A stretch of 64,000 nucleotides of DNA from Hirundichthys speculiger (lineage: Eukaryota > Chordata > Actinopteri > Beloniformes > Exocoetidae), in the NCBI GenBank assembly GCA_018398805.1, contig JAGFBZ010000172.1, positions 1,302,001-1,366,000 on the forward strand, written 5' to 3'. The notes under the pieces were generated by a model. That model did no database searches and was not told the origin of the DNA. It saw nothing but the letters and a program-made list of their open reading frames with translations. A program made the position numbers and the translations under genes. Of the stretch, positions 1 through 62,720 are shown in pieces; the stretch's first letter is position 1, and each line of letters opens with the position of its first letter.

Positions 1-3000
1 TTGCTTTTCATAATACCATAAAACAGTATTAGCTTGTTTATTTTACATAATAAATCTCTAGAGTACATATAACCTTTTACTTATCATTTAGTTTCGTTAT
101 TTCATTAACTTTAGTATCATAATTGCCTGTCAGCTCTGTACACAGACTGGAGAGCGTGATGAATGTGTAATTGTGAATAAACAGCAGCCTGAAGCAGCAT
201 AAATTAATTAGTGACTCATCCTTGTCTTAAATATATTTGGCACAGACTCTTGAATTCTTAACCGACTTTAGTTCATGATAAATTGAAAGTGATCATGGTC
301 TGCAATAATAGAAGCTCATCACTAAACATTTTGTGAGGTAAATTGCTACTCTTTATATCTGGCTGTTAGCACAAAGGGGTAATATTCAGAATATTGGCTG
401 ATAACAGGTAGATGGGATCTGTATTATCTGATCATTACCACCCTAAAAGCCAGTTTAGAGTCTCTATGACAGTGGATGCAGCAGGCAGAGGAAACCTTTC
501 TAGGATCGACCTCTCACTGATCATGGTACTTAATCGGATTTGAACTTAAGATTGCTTTGTAGTTCTCTCTTGACTTTGTTTCTGCCAAATTAAACATAAA
601 CTGTGCAAAAAGTATTGAAATATCCAGCGAGTATACTGCTTTTCTTATTTTATTACATGCTTCTGTGGGTGTTGGTTTTAAGGCAGCAGATGGTTGAATT
701 TGGCACAAACTGGCCTCTAAATATGTCTTCTTAGTTAAAATATAAACCATTACATATTTTCAAAAGAAAAAAAAGCAGAAAACAGAAGAGGACCAAACTG
801 CAAAAGAATAAGTACAATGCAGGAAAAAAAGTAAAAAAGTAAAAAAAAAAAAAAGTTGGGAGGATTTGTAAATTCCAAATAAATTAAAGCTGTGATTCCA
901 CTTTTACTTTTCTATAGACGGTATGAATTAAAAAAAAAAAAAAAATCATGTTTTTGTCACAAAAAATCCACAAGAAGCTAGGATGGGATGGTAATGAAAA
1001 AAATAAAACGAAAAGAAGAAAAAGCATCAACAATGTTTTATTCCTGCGATGACATGTTTGCATGAAAACTGGAACAAAATACAGGATACCTGCAATGCTC
1101 TTTTTTTGACTTCTGTTGAAGTCAAGAAAAATTTTGGAAAGTGACAAATATATAATTAATCATGATGATATTTTATCTTTTTATTATGATCAACAAATAA
1201 CATAAAGCCCCAAACCTACAATGAATGGGATGTTTGTAATAAGTAGTTTCTGTTAAACTATTGTACACAACAGCTGTTGGCTTAAACCGATTTAAATCAA
1301 ATCTGTGAACCACACTGACCACACTGATATCCTGACCTTGATGTACTGTAAAAAAAAAAAAAATAATAATAATAAAATAAAAAAAATGTGAATATTATGT
1401 GAGATTTTTTCTCTTTCATTCAGGCACCCCGTCAACAAAATACACTCATATTTTTTTATTTTAGTTGTTGGCAAGATTCTCATCGCCGCTGCTGAATAAA
1501 AGCAACAGGAAGCTAAGCAGCAATTCACTTCTGGCTGGAAGGTGAAACATCTTCAGAGAAAAAGAAGTCCTGTTGCCAGCAAATTTACTGAGCTCAAGGT
1601 CAATGACTCTGGCTCCATTGTAATTTCTTAACTTGCTTTTAATTTATCAAATTCATGACTGATTTTTTTTTTTTTTTTTAACATCTCTGAGCAGTCAAAA
1701 GGATCAGGTGTATCTACCTCCATCCAACAGCTACAACATAATGGTAAAAACTACTGACAGGTGACGTGAATAACATTAATTATCACTTTACAATAGCACC
1801 CATTGAGATGGAGCTACATTAGGCACAAAGAGAAAAGCCACTTAAGTGAGTGAGCTTAAGGATCTGAGTGACTATAATAAGGGCCAGATCCCAAAAGCTG
1901 GACTTTGGGGTCAGAATAAAGCAGTGTGGGGGGGCTTGCTGTGGAAAGACATCTTGGTAATTGACGGCAGGTTCATGTTGTTAGAAGGTTGTTAGATGAA
2001 CGCATTGCTACAGTACAGCTGTGCAAATTGTTAAAATTCTTTACTAAAAAATTTTTTTTCAGAAATGCTTCTTTTATATTTTTCTATTTTTAAAAGCCAA
2101 CTGCAATAAATTTCTGCCCAGCAGCAAGCATTAATGTGAAAAATCTACTCATCAATATCTGTAACTGCTCCATCCTGTTCAGGGCTGCTGTCTGGATTTA
2201 CACATTTTCTAAAGCAGCCTGAAATGTAACAAACAATAACTTTGTGACATAAAGAGATTTAATTTATGCTATTTTGACACCTGAATGATATAAATCTTAC
2301 GGAAAACAGGCTCTAACAGCACATTATTATTATTTTTGTCACTGGAGAAATGTAGATAACACTGAGACGATGCTGGTGCATGAAAAACAAGGACTTAGGT
2401 GGAAACAATGGTGCAACAGTGTAATGTGCTTAATGCCTTAGAAAACATTTGACCTGTTCTATCAAAAGTACCTTTTGCACTTTAATTTGACGTCACCCCC
2501 TGGCCACCCCTAAAGTACGCTGGCATCTGTGCAAAAAAGGAAAACTTTCATAAAAAGTAAGACATGCCTTCAGTAGAGGGATGAAAAACATTTTGACAGC
2601 ATGTATCTGTGTAATTAATTTCTTTTACTTACTTTTCTTTATGCATTCTTTTGGTCGTGCAACTTTTTAGTTAATAGCAACGACTCACATTAGCCACCTG
2701 CATACACAGCAATGTTGCTGTGAAGGCGTAATGGAGCCTTCTTCTCCTCTTCATTCCGCCTCCTTTCTTCCAGCTGTGCATCCACAGTTACCCCACAAAG
2801 GTGCAATATTCTGCCTCCAGTGTGTGTTTTTATGATGCACTGCACAATTTGAAGACAGTCCCTTTTCTGTAATTTGTGTTTCCCGGTCAGCGGAATAGCG
2901 CTAAAGTCTCTGGTCAATGACTGCTTTACTTAGTTGGCGCTGAATGAAATGTCACTGTGGTGAAAATCCTGGTGTGCCTCTAGCTAGCTTGTCAGGTTTA

Positions 3001-4125
3001 GCTTGCTTTAGCATATCTTGCTTGTCACAGGCTAACAGTAGACCTGAGCAGCACCGTCAGATGACCCAGCCCATCTCTCACTGTCCCTATGAAAAACTGT
3101 TTGGATCCTCTGCTTGGAGTTTGTGACCATGCTCGCTCCAGTTATGCCTTCCTGCGCTGGCAAGTCACACAGCACTTGTTTCGCCCTCGTTGCAGCTGTT
3201 ACTACCACCCAAGGGCCTTAACAGCGGTTGGAGCAAACACTTACACCTCTCCACCAGGATGGTGGAATAAAGACGCTACAGGGATGGAGTGAACTAGCAG
3301 TGTGAGTGGAGCTACTGATGACCAACCCATACCTCAGCCATTTAAAATGATTGTTAGAATCACTGATAATGAAAAATCTAAATTTACAAATGCAGCTCTT
3401 TTTATTGTTGCTGGTCAAATCATGCTTCTTGTCTGAAAGAGACTGGGATGTCTTCACAAATGTTATTTGCCTGTACGGAAGACCCTCTTCTAAATACATT
3501 TCTATCTAAATAACCCCCGAGTCTGCTGACACCCTCGATGAAAGCGAGAGTCTGTCATTGTCTTTACTGCACCACCTGCTGAGGGCTTATTCATTATGGA
3601 AGCTTTATACCTCTTTACACGAAAGCCTCTTTTTATTAAAAACACAGCCTTGAGAAAAATTCAATAAGTGCTGCTGCAACATAAAGGGATGTGTGTCTCT
3701 TAAACGAATCTGCAGTGGTGTTGGTATTCCTCCTGGTAGAGAAGTCCTTGGCTGAGTATGTGATGGGCAGTGTGGAACAATCACACCCACAGATAGTGAA
3801 GCTTAATTGACAGAAGCACAAGTACCATGAATTCCAGAGAGCTTTTCAGTCTCTAACAAAAGTTTGTATGTTTGTATGTTGGTGGGAGGAGGAGGGTAAT
3901 GTGACTCAGTCAGATAAATAGTTCCACGTTTCCCAGCATTCGTCACCTTAAGAAAACACATGACATTCAGTTCCCTGTTTTCTCCCCACACATTCATGGT
4001 GGCGATCTATTGAATGACTGAGCTCACGTTGTTGCAGGTTTATGTTTTAAATTATATTCTTCAAAACATAATTCACTCTGACACACTGGTACAGAAGGCT
4101 GTTGAATGAAACTGCCATGTTAGCC
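1..4125. other. Upstream intergenic DNA, no recognised gene
   Basis: This is AT-rich sequence with poly-A and poly-T runs and short open frames only. None of the conceptual translations on either strand shows a recognisable domain, and none has convincing splice junctions. I see no RNA gene. It probably lies 5' of the PDE4C gene, but an upstream non-coding exon of that gene could be hidden here. Confidence 0.5.
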
Positions 4126-4405
4126 AGGTCGGGACCAGGTCTGGACCAGGTCGAAACCAGGTCGGAACCAGGTCTGGACCAGGTCGGGGCCAGGTCGGGA
4201 CCAGGTCTGGGCCAGGTTGAGGTCAAGTCGGGACCAGGACTGGGTCAGGTCGGGGTCAGGTCTGGGTCAGGTCTGGGCCAGGACAGGCCCAGGTCTGGAC
4301 CAGGTCGGGGTCAGGTCTGGGTCAGGTCTGGGCCAGGACAGGCCCAGGTCTGGACCAGGTCTGGGTCAGGTCTGGGCTAGGTCGGGGCCAGGTTGGGACC
4401 AGGTT
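4126..4405. repeat. 11-bp minisatellite, AGGTC-based, 25 units
   Basis: Twenty-five consecutive units of exactly 11 bp, consensus AGGTCtGGgcC, run from 4126 to 4400 without an indel, followed by a partial AGGTT. Within it a block of five units (55 bp) is duplicated: cggggtcagg starts at 4251 and again at 4306, which shows higher-order duplication. Because 11 is not a multiple of 3, two frames stay open and give artificial Gly-Gln-Val-Trp-rich peptides. The AGGTC core is close to the nuclear-receptor half-site, and an 11-bp period equals the spacing of a DR5 element. A few units read AGGTCA; most read AGGTCT or AGGTCG. Confidence 0.95.
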
Positions 4406-7400
4406 AACATGCAGGATTTCTTAATCCTGCTGTTCTTATCTCTTCTCTCAGGCATCAGTCCAATTGGAAATAAATTTAACGAACAGTCATTCACGGACTT
4501 CTGTGCACGTGTGTTTTCTGTGTGTATCAGCCTGCATTCAAATTTTACAAACAAATAGTAATTTGCAATTATGATCATCGTTATCTACAGTCCAGTCCTG
4601 GTTAAAATTAAAAAATGATGGATTTAAGGAAGGCTGCTGTTTTATTGATCTCAGGAATTTGTTTCTCCTCAATATTATTCCAGTGGTTGAGCTGATTAGA
4701 AACGACTGAGCTCACAGAAAAGATCACAGCAAAGTCAGTGATGAAGTTGATAAACTGCTGCATATAAAGTTCATGTCGTATGTTTCTTTCACAATTCATG
4801 ACCGTCTTTGAACCGTGATTGAATGAAGCAGCTCTTTAGAAGAGTTTCAGAGCAGGTCAGAACCTCTGGCATTTCTCCAGTAAAAGTGTTCGTTACTTGA
4901 GAAAACTAGGTCTAATTTATTTTAATTAAATTTAATTTAACAAGAAAGTATCCAAGGTAGTAAAAAAATTAACTTCTGTTTACAGGAAAAGAATGAATTT
5001 AAAAACACCACAAGAAAAAAGTAAAGTTTTTTCATTACTTTTGCAAAATATACATTTATAATCCAAATTAAAATAGTTTTACTTAGATAACAATTATGAA
5101 TCAATTTAGATGAGACCTTCTTTATTTTAATGACCAGTAGATGGAAGCAAAAACAACATTCACATTTTAACATTCTCAAATGATATTTAACTAAAAATAC
5201 CAAAAATAAATGTAGAATACTGAAGACATTTTCAACACAATGTTTGTGACAATCCTGCTGGATGTTTTGTTGCTGATAAAGAGACACTCATATCCAGACA
5301 TTACATGATTATTACATGATTATTACACTATTAGGCGTATTAAGGAATAATATTACCATGTTTGAGTTCTATATTGACATATCTCTGAAACTCTTAGCTC
5401 ATAAAATTAAAAATCCAGTGTAGTCAAAGCTATCTAACTTAAATGTAATTGATCTCCCACAATAAGAAGTTATTTTTGAATGGTCTCTTTAAGTGTAGCC
5501 TATAAATTGGACTATAACCCATTCAATCTGTCCAATATTCTCTGCCTGTCAGACCCTCTTACTTTCCCCTTTTTTTTTAAAAAAAAGCATGCATTTTTAT
5601 TATAAGCTGTTTCTCACTTGGCGAAACAAAAGAAACACACATTCTCTCCATTTCTGAATCATTGAGTCTGTGATCAACCTTGTAGTCTGCTTAAAAAAGC
5701 CGTGAACGTGTACGTACCAAGATTAGTTACACCTGGTTTGACGTAACTGGACCTTCTTAAATCTGATTTGGCGTTTTTACAACCGAATAATGGAGCATGA
5801 ATATAATAGAATAGATCAACCCCCGCTTTCTTAGACATCCTAGATCTTTTAGTTCCTCTTTCATGCGACAGGCCCCAGGTGTAATGGTGGACTGTGTTAG
5901 TAAATGATGGGGCGTGAGAGTTGATCTTGGGGATTTTGTACGCTGAAGCTACAGTCATGAAGCTGCTAGGTACCTCGGCTGAACATTTCCACCAATTCTT
6001 TGAAAAACAGATGATGTAAAGCTGAATGTGTCCAAGTCAAAACCCCAAAGGATAAAGTGATGTTTTGTCATCCCACATGCTTGTGTGCATGTGTTTGTGT
6101 GTGGGAGCCACCTACTGGCCTCTTTTGGCAGCACTTAAGACAACAGCTGTGTTGTGACCCCTCTTGACCTGTGCTGAATTAAAGCAGTCCACAGCCATCA
6201 CATCCCAGACTGGAGAGACTGTGTGTCACGACTTTGATTAAATGGCATTAATTCAATGAATGGAGGATAAAGTGTTGGGTTTGTTGTGAGGTTTATCTTT
6301 AATATATTAGTTATATCAGTCATTGGTTTTAGGTATTATTCACGTTGCTCACCAGCTCTTTGGATGTTGCTGTTGCTTGCAGCTTCATCACCTCTCTGTA
6401 TCTAACAAAAGCTTCAACATTTGCTGTTCTAAACTGCTCAGTCTGTGCACGTCTTGATGCGGCTGTGACAGAAAAAAAGAAAAAAGCACAACCCACAGAA
6501 ACTCAGAGCTTATCCACAAAAAACCTCGACTGATAGATGATCTATGATAATTGTGGTGCAGAAGCAGCACAACAGGAAACAGTTACTTACAAAAGACATT
6601 TTCACAAGGGGGAGAAGAATGAGCGTTCTTGTGACAAATTGTATCTATTTTAATCTTGGGTAAAGCAGTTAGAAACATCACAAAATTCAATGTGATTCGC
6701 AGTTCTCGATCTGTTTTCCGATGTGCTGACTGAACACAGAAACATGTGCTCTCAGATCACACTTGCAATCGCCGTGTTCCAGTCTCATATTTGCTTTTGT
6801 CTCCTACCGACTTATGTGCTTCAGTGATTCAATATTTGAATGCACATCCCTGTCAAACAATCCCCACACACATCTGACCACTGGCAGCTTTGAATGTCTG
6901 AAATTGATAGTATGTTGAACTTGTTCTTTTATTGTTTGATCAAAGTAGATTACACGCTACATGTATTTACACTCTATTTATCACCGGTGAGTTTGGTTAC
7001 AAGCAGATTTAAGATGCTAGTTTGTGTGTTTTGGCTGAATTTACAAGGTTATGTTTTGAGGAGAGGAGGTTTGGGCTGCTGACTCTCAGTGGGTCAGAGA
7101 TGCAATGCTGTTTTTCCATCTCCTCTCAGTCCCACTGGGAAAGCGTAATTCACTTGAGATAGCAGGAAAAGTTGAAGTGACATTTACGGGATTCCTGTTA
7201 TCTTTTATCTCAAGCAGGCTCTGTTTTTAGACAGAGTGGGGGCCTCAGTGACCAGCTTAGTGAAAATCTATTTAAGCTGTGGGCTCTCGGTGCGCCACAG
7301 GTCTGGCATTTGTCTACAAGCAGAGTTGCGGTCCTTGGTTATTCTGTACCCTGATGAGTTGTGGAGGAAAACAGATGTAAACTGGGGCCCTTGCTGGTTG

Positions 7401-7810
7401 CCAGTTCACTCTCGGAAGAGCCAGACACAGCTAGCTCACCCGTGGCATGAGCTAACCTTGCTATAATTCAGGCCTGGCCATATTTAGGCAGAGCTCAGTG
7501 CTGTGTAAACACAGCTTACTGCTGAGGGGAGGGCTGCTTCCCGCACTCGTGTCCACGTCCATCAACAGGCTCAGTTCAGAAAGGTGATGAAGATTTTCAA
7601 GCTGGAAGGTGAAAGTAGGTCTGCAGAATTTAGAGACTCAAGTGTCTCAGAGTTTAAAGTGCATCCTTACAGGACAAGCTTGTGAGTTATTTTTAATTTC
7701 CTTGAAGAATTCTGCTGCTCTGAGATGAAGGACTTGAACTATACGTCAGAAGTAAGAAGGCTGCACAATACATCAGCTTAAGTGGAAAGTTTTCTTAAAC
7801 CCTTGCACAG
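4406..7810. other. Upstream region of PDE4C, possible 5' leader
   Basis: No protein-coding gene is recognised. The last 350 bases are less AT-rich and may hold a promoter or untranslated leader. A CArG/MEF2-like string CCATATTTAGG is near 7474. A possible donor (CTT|GTGAGT) is at 7681, and a possible acceptor (TTGCACAG) ends at 7810, four bases before the PDE4C ATG. If that short intron is real, the first coding exon would start at 7811 and be preceded by a non-coding exon. This is inference from splice-like motifs only. Confidence 0.3.
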
Positions 7811-7814
7811 CAGC

Positions 7815-55467
<47,653 letters not shown>

Positions 55468-58400
55468 GAGGGCGTCAGAGTGGCCTGCCTGGATATGGCC
55501 ATGTAATGATCAGCACAAGCTGCCCTGCCTGAGAGACACGAGTGCTGGGAGTGCGAAGGTGTGGGCAGGGCTAGCCTTTACCAATAATGTCTGTAAAATC
55601 ACCACAGTCCCTTTACACTGGAGAAACCCTCTCTGGAAAACAGAGGAGCATTACTCCTCTGTCATTTTTTTTTTTTTTTAAATTCTCAGCAAGAATAATA
55701 ATTTTAGCCTCTGTATGAGTGCCTGATAGGCTTTTATGTCCCATCCTGGTTTGCTGTAGCTCCAGTTTGGAATATTCCAGATAACTGCTCATTTAAACTG
55801 GGAATAAGAGTGGAGCCGAGGTCCGTACTCAAACAAGAGGTAACAAATCTAAAGGAAACGTCTTCCTCCAAAATAACTGTGACATCTGGACATGAGTGGA
55901 GAGTGAGGATCACAGCGGTGTGACAGGGTCTTGGAAATTGTTTTGCACCATAGATTTAATTTAGGATATAAGATCATTGATTCCTTGTTGGGATACGTAT
56001 GATTTTTCTGTTTAAGAATGTGTGAGATGACTCATTTAACCAAATATAGGATGTAGATGAGCAGCAAGAAAATCAATGACCTCAACCTCAGGGTATGAAA
56101 AGAAACCTGAATCTAATGTAGCACAGTTGAACTGGGTGCCCCGGACCTGACCCCAAACTGTCCTTCCTGTTTGCCTCCGAACAGAAGACAGATGAGACCT
56201 TGATGAACATGACTGTCTCTACATTTACTCAAAGCCCTTTAATAGAGAATTTGGTAATTGAAGCAATTGAATACCGAAACCAGCTTGTAGCAACAGAGAA
56301 ACAGAACACTGAAGACCCCATCCCCATCTCAGCTGTTGAAGACAATAGACACCACCTGTATAATTAGTTTAAGCTTTATTGTATTATATTTTTTACCTGA
56401 AATTATTTTAAAATTGTGTTTTTGTTTCAAGTTTTAATTTGTCATACCGTTTCTCGTTGTATGTTTGCTGGCCTTGTACGTGTTTATGTGCTACAAGAAG
56501 AATTTTTTTAAATCAGGGTGCCTCCGGTCCGCAGTAGCACTTTAGCGTTCAGCTCTTCTCTTCAGTCATACAAAGGGCTTCACCCACTGTAGGCCAACTG
56601 GCAACTGGTCACAAAAACAGCACAGGACATGTGACCGCAGGTACCGAAAGGCAGGGCAGGAAACAAACTAAAGTCTCAAAACAGGATTCGATGGATTAGC
56701 AGTGAAGCTGCCCACACCCGAGTGGTGAAAAATGGAAATGTGACTCCATTTGCACAGAGATACGTTTTGCGAGACATACAAACATCGCACTAATCTCATC
56801 GTCTCACTGATGTGATAGCAGCGTTTTTGAATATTTGGCATGTTTTTTTTTGTTTAGATTTTTTTTTTTTTTTTTTTAATCCAGGATGTTCCTGGCTGAT
56901 CTGAGTTGGTTGGTAATTGAACCCTGCTGTAATCTGGTACACAACATTTTCAGATTTAACATTAAATCTGTATTTCTCAGCAAAGGCCGACATACAGGTC
57001 AAGTGTGAGCGGATTATGATTAGCATCCCAAGTCTCGCTAATGTGCATGTTTTGTGTAAAAGGTATAGTTCTTTCACCTCAAACTTAAATTTGAATCTGA
57101 ATGTCTCTTCTGAGTGAATGTATTCAGTATCTGGTTTGTTTTTTTTAATGTAAAAACCAACAATTAGCTCGAACCACAACCAAGTATGGTCTCTGAAAGG
57201 TCCTGTGCTTACGTGCCTTCAACATCTATTTTCTGTTTTCCAGGCCACAAGTAGCATGTCCTTTCATTAGAATCAACATGAGCACTCTAGTTTCTCCTCA
57301 TTAAATACCATCAACACGATGCCAACAAATGTGTTCATCTGCAACTAAAAATAGTCACCAACTATTACCTAATAATTTCTGTTTGAAGAGCATTTCTAAA
57401 ACCTACAGTTCCTCACTGTTATATTAAATTATTTATCACATGGATGATTGAATTGACAGATTTACCTCTTTTTCCTAAACAATTTTTTTCTTGACCTCAG
57501 ATTCTTACTTCAAGCACAGTGATTTATAATGTGAGTTTGAAGTAGTAAAATTACAGTTGTTCAAAGAGAGAACCAAAAAAGTTGCAGATACTTACATGCT
57601 GATTATGTTCCTTGGGGCCTACATTATTTAACAGATAAAATATTACTTGATTCCAAATTTGAGAATGTAAAACATGAATGAAGATGCAGAATGTTAAATA
57701 TAAGGCTGTTCACCCTCTGCCCTTATATTCATTTATCTACATGAGTCCCAGTTAATGACAATAATCATTCCTTTGAATGTTGAGGCTGCAAGGAAGTCTT
57801 GGACAGTATTATCTCCATTATTTCCTCGCATAAAGGCCACTTAAATGTTCCCTAAATTAAAGGATCTGAAAATAATAAGCACCGGAGCCCCTCTCCTCAA
57901 CATTTAGAGAATCCAACCAACTTTTGTCATGCCTCACTCCAGGATTCTTCCAGGTCATTTCACTCAGGTATAAAACTTCCCAACAAAAAAAAGTTCAGTC
58001 ACACCCCAGGGTTATCTTTCCCCAGCCTGTCCTTTCAACCAACACTTCGGCCACAAGTCAAAGCTGGTTGGTTGTCTTTCATAGGTGAACTTATATATGG
58101 CCAGTTATCCCCAATGCTACATAGTTCATTTGAAAATACTAGAGGTTTGTTTTCCTGCCCTGCCTACATGTACTGATGTAGAACTCAGCTTGAGAAGCGG
58201 GTGAAAGAAACAAATCACCTGTAGTTCAAACAGATTGTATAATAGTGTTTGACTGGGATCAAAGCGTGCCACATGTGTTGACACACACAAACACCTGCCA
58301 GCCTACATTACCGTACATTTTTACACTAGAGATTTTAAACTGATTGTATTTAAGTCAACTTTATAGTGTTAGTTTGTACAAACAATACATGTTAACAGTA

Positions 58401-59670
58401 TTTAAAACAGGCATTTGAATAGATTTTGTGCTGCTTAGGTTCAGTTTATTCAGCCCTTTGCCAATCAGATAGCTGAGACTTGAGAATGTGTGTAGTTTCA
58501 GGCGTTTCATGATGGCTTTCATGTCTTTCTGTACCAACTGCACAGTCTAGAGCGGTGTTTGTCACCATCGAGGTAGACCAAAAAAAAAAAAAAATGAATA
58601 AGCAAGCACTACAGAAGATATGATGCGCTTCCTGGTTAGGCAGTAGTAGAAAACACTAGTCTAACAGTATTTAATTAGTTCAGCTAGTAAGCTTTTATCA
58701 GGCAGCCTTACTGTACCGGTGATGAGAGGTTTGAGCTTTGTGCTGTTTTTGACATGCTGACCTTCAGACTAGTTTGATTCTTTTCTCCCGTTTCAAATTG
58801 TTCAGTCTTGAAACTGTGAGATGAGTTTATTTTCATAGCATCTTTATCCTAATGTAAAACTGCAAGCCTCAGCCAGTAAAGGGAGATCACAGGGGATCAA
58901 CTTTGGCTTTTAGTACACATTTTAAGTTGATCCAAATAGGTTTTAAAATGTAATTCCACATACTCAGATCAGTCATTTTACAGAATTTGTTAAAGCAGTT
59001 TATATAATTTCACTTTGTTTGCAGATTTTAGCCTCGTGTCCACAAAAAAAAAAAAAAAAGTTTGAGGATGAAAATGTTATGCTTATTCACTTTACCACTT
59101 GGTGCAAGGTGGAGCCAAGTCCAATATTGACAGTTGTGTCAGTACAATTTCACTTGAAAGTTCACACAAATTCAGTTTTTGAAGAGATGGATTAAACCCT
59201 TTCATATACTTAATAAAAATAATTTTAAATGTGAACACATTCACTGTGCATTCCTGTTTAAATGGTATAAACTGGATGCCTGGGTAGGAAGACAAACGAG
59301 TTTCAAGGGTTTAATTCTGAAACTCTTGGCCCCTTTGATGCCTAACAAGTGGACTGCGGTATCATCTGGGATTAAAATGCTCATATTACATATGAGAATT
59401 TATACCAGCATGTTAAATTCAGCACAGAACGAACAGTGCCACATAGTGTTTAGTGTGTTGAGCAGGAAAGTTCCTGCATTTGTTGTTCGTGTCCATACTG
59501 CCTTCATTGTTGTTCATGCCTCAGTCATACAAATGTCTAATATTTATTCTTCAACTGCATCTTGAGACTGTACTGTAACAGGATATTTGATTTTGTTTGA
59601 GCCCAACAATCAAGTATACTTTACAAATATGTATACGTATGCCACTCCAATGTTTGTCAAAGAAATTACT

Positions 59671-59676
59671 TTTATT
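59671..59676 (-). terminator. Candidate IFI30 poly-A signal
   Basis: TTTATT on the plus strand is AATAAA on the minus strand, about 260 bases after the IFI30 stop. It lies 60 bases inside the candidate PDE4C 3' end. Confidence 0.45.
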
Positions 59677-59736
59677 TTTGTTTCAACTTTTAAGCCAAAT
59701 TACCTGGAGTTCAGGGTGTTTTAAAGAAGAAATTCC

Positions 59737-59742
59737 AATAAA
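59737..59742 (+). terminator. Candidate PDE4C poly-A signal
   Basis: Canonical AATAAA with a GU-rich downstream element (GTGTGGTTTCTTTG) at about 59758. A second candidate is AATAAA at 59212. Confidence 0.4.
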
Positions 59743-59937
59743 TTATGAGAAGGAAAAGTGTGGTTTCTTTGTTCAACATGAAAGTTTTAATTAAAAAAAA
59801 GAAAAAGAAAAAAGAAAAGTTAAGAGTGCAAGAAGAATTGCCTTGTAACAAATGCACCATGTAAACAAACATCAGTATGATCTGACATGTTCGATTTAGT
59901 CATTTTCCTGCAAGGCACAGACATGTTAAAGTTAATT

Positions 59938-62505
<2,568 letters not shown>

Positions 62506-62720
62506 GCTCAATATCAGCAGAAAAAACAACCCACACAGCCACGAAGAGCAGAGAAGGCAAAAGAGGACTTCAGGCTGCTCCTCCCGGAGAGCCGCCCCCA
62601 TATCAGCTCCATCATCAGCTGATTAGCGCCAGGTGTTGGCGGGCAGCCCTGATTACTGGGGGAAATAATGTCCAACTTTCCAAACATTTCACACTGGTAC
62701 GTACTTCCCTACTTTATACA
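62506..62720 (-). promoter_or_regulatory. IFI30 5' UTR and promoter region
   Basis: Reading on the minus strand, a TATAAA lies at 62718-62713, about 210 bases before the ATG. This would put the start of transcription near 62685 and give a leader of roughly 180 bases. E-box-type CAGCTG and CACCTG lie between. I did not find a clear GAS or ISRE element, although IFI30 is interferon-inducible in mammals. Confidence 0.3.

Larger units (their letters stand above)
55468..59760 (+). other. PDE4C 3' UTR region
   Basis: No further coding sequence is present up to the IFI30 terminal exon. Plus-strand poly-A signals are AATAAA at 59212-59217 and AATAAA at 59737-59742, the second followed within about 15 bases by a GU-rich stretch (GTGTGGTTTCTTTG). 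ATTAAA variants occur at 57300 and 57856. A 3' UTR of 1.8 to 4.3 kb is therefore plausible. The end point is inferred. Confidence 0.5.

Noticed and set aside
4102..4558. Gly/Gln/Trp-rich open frames that look like a repeat protein
   Set aside because: They are translations of the 11-bp minisatellite; the period forces open frames, and the reading has no splice or conservation support.
5674..5958. 94-residue minus-strand open frame (MTVASAYKIPKINSH)
   Set aside because: No recognisable domain, no supporting splice sites and no compositional signal; it could be chance or a fragment of an unknown repeat.
7782..7814. Upstream start for the first PDE4C exon
   Set aside because: It begins at GTG and no in-frame ATG precedes 7815; an acceptor-like CAG also lies at 7808-7810.
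62506..62601. Upstream in-frame ATG of IFI30
   Set aside because: It would place an extra hydrophobic segment in front of a textbook signal peptide; the ATG at 62505 has a good context and family-like length.
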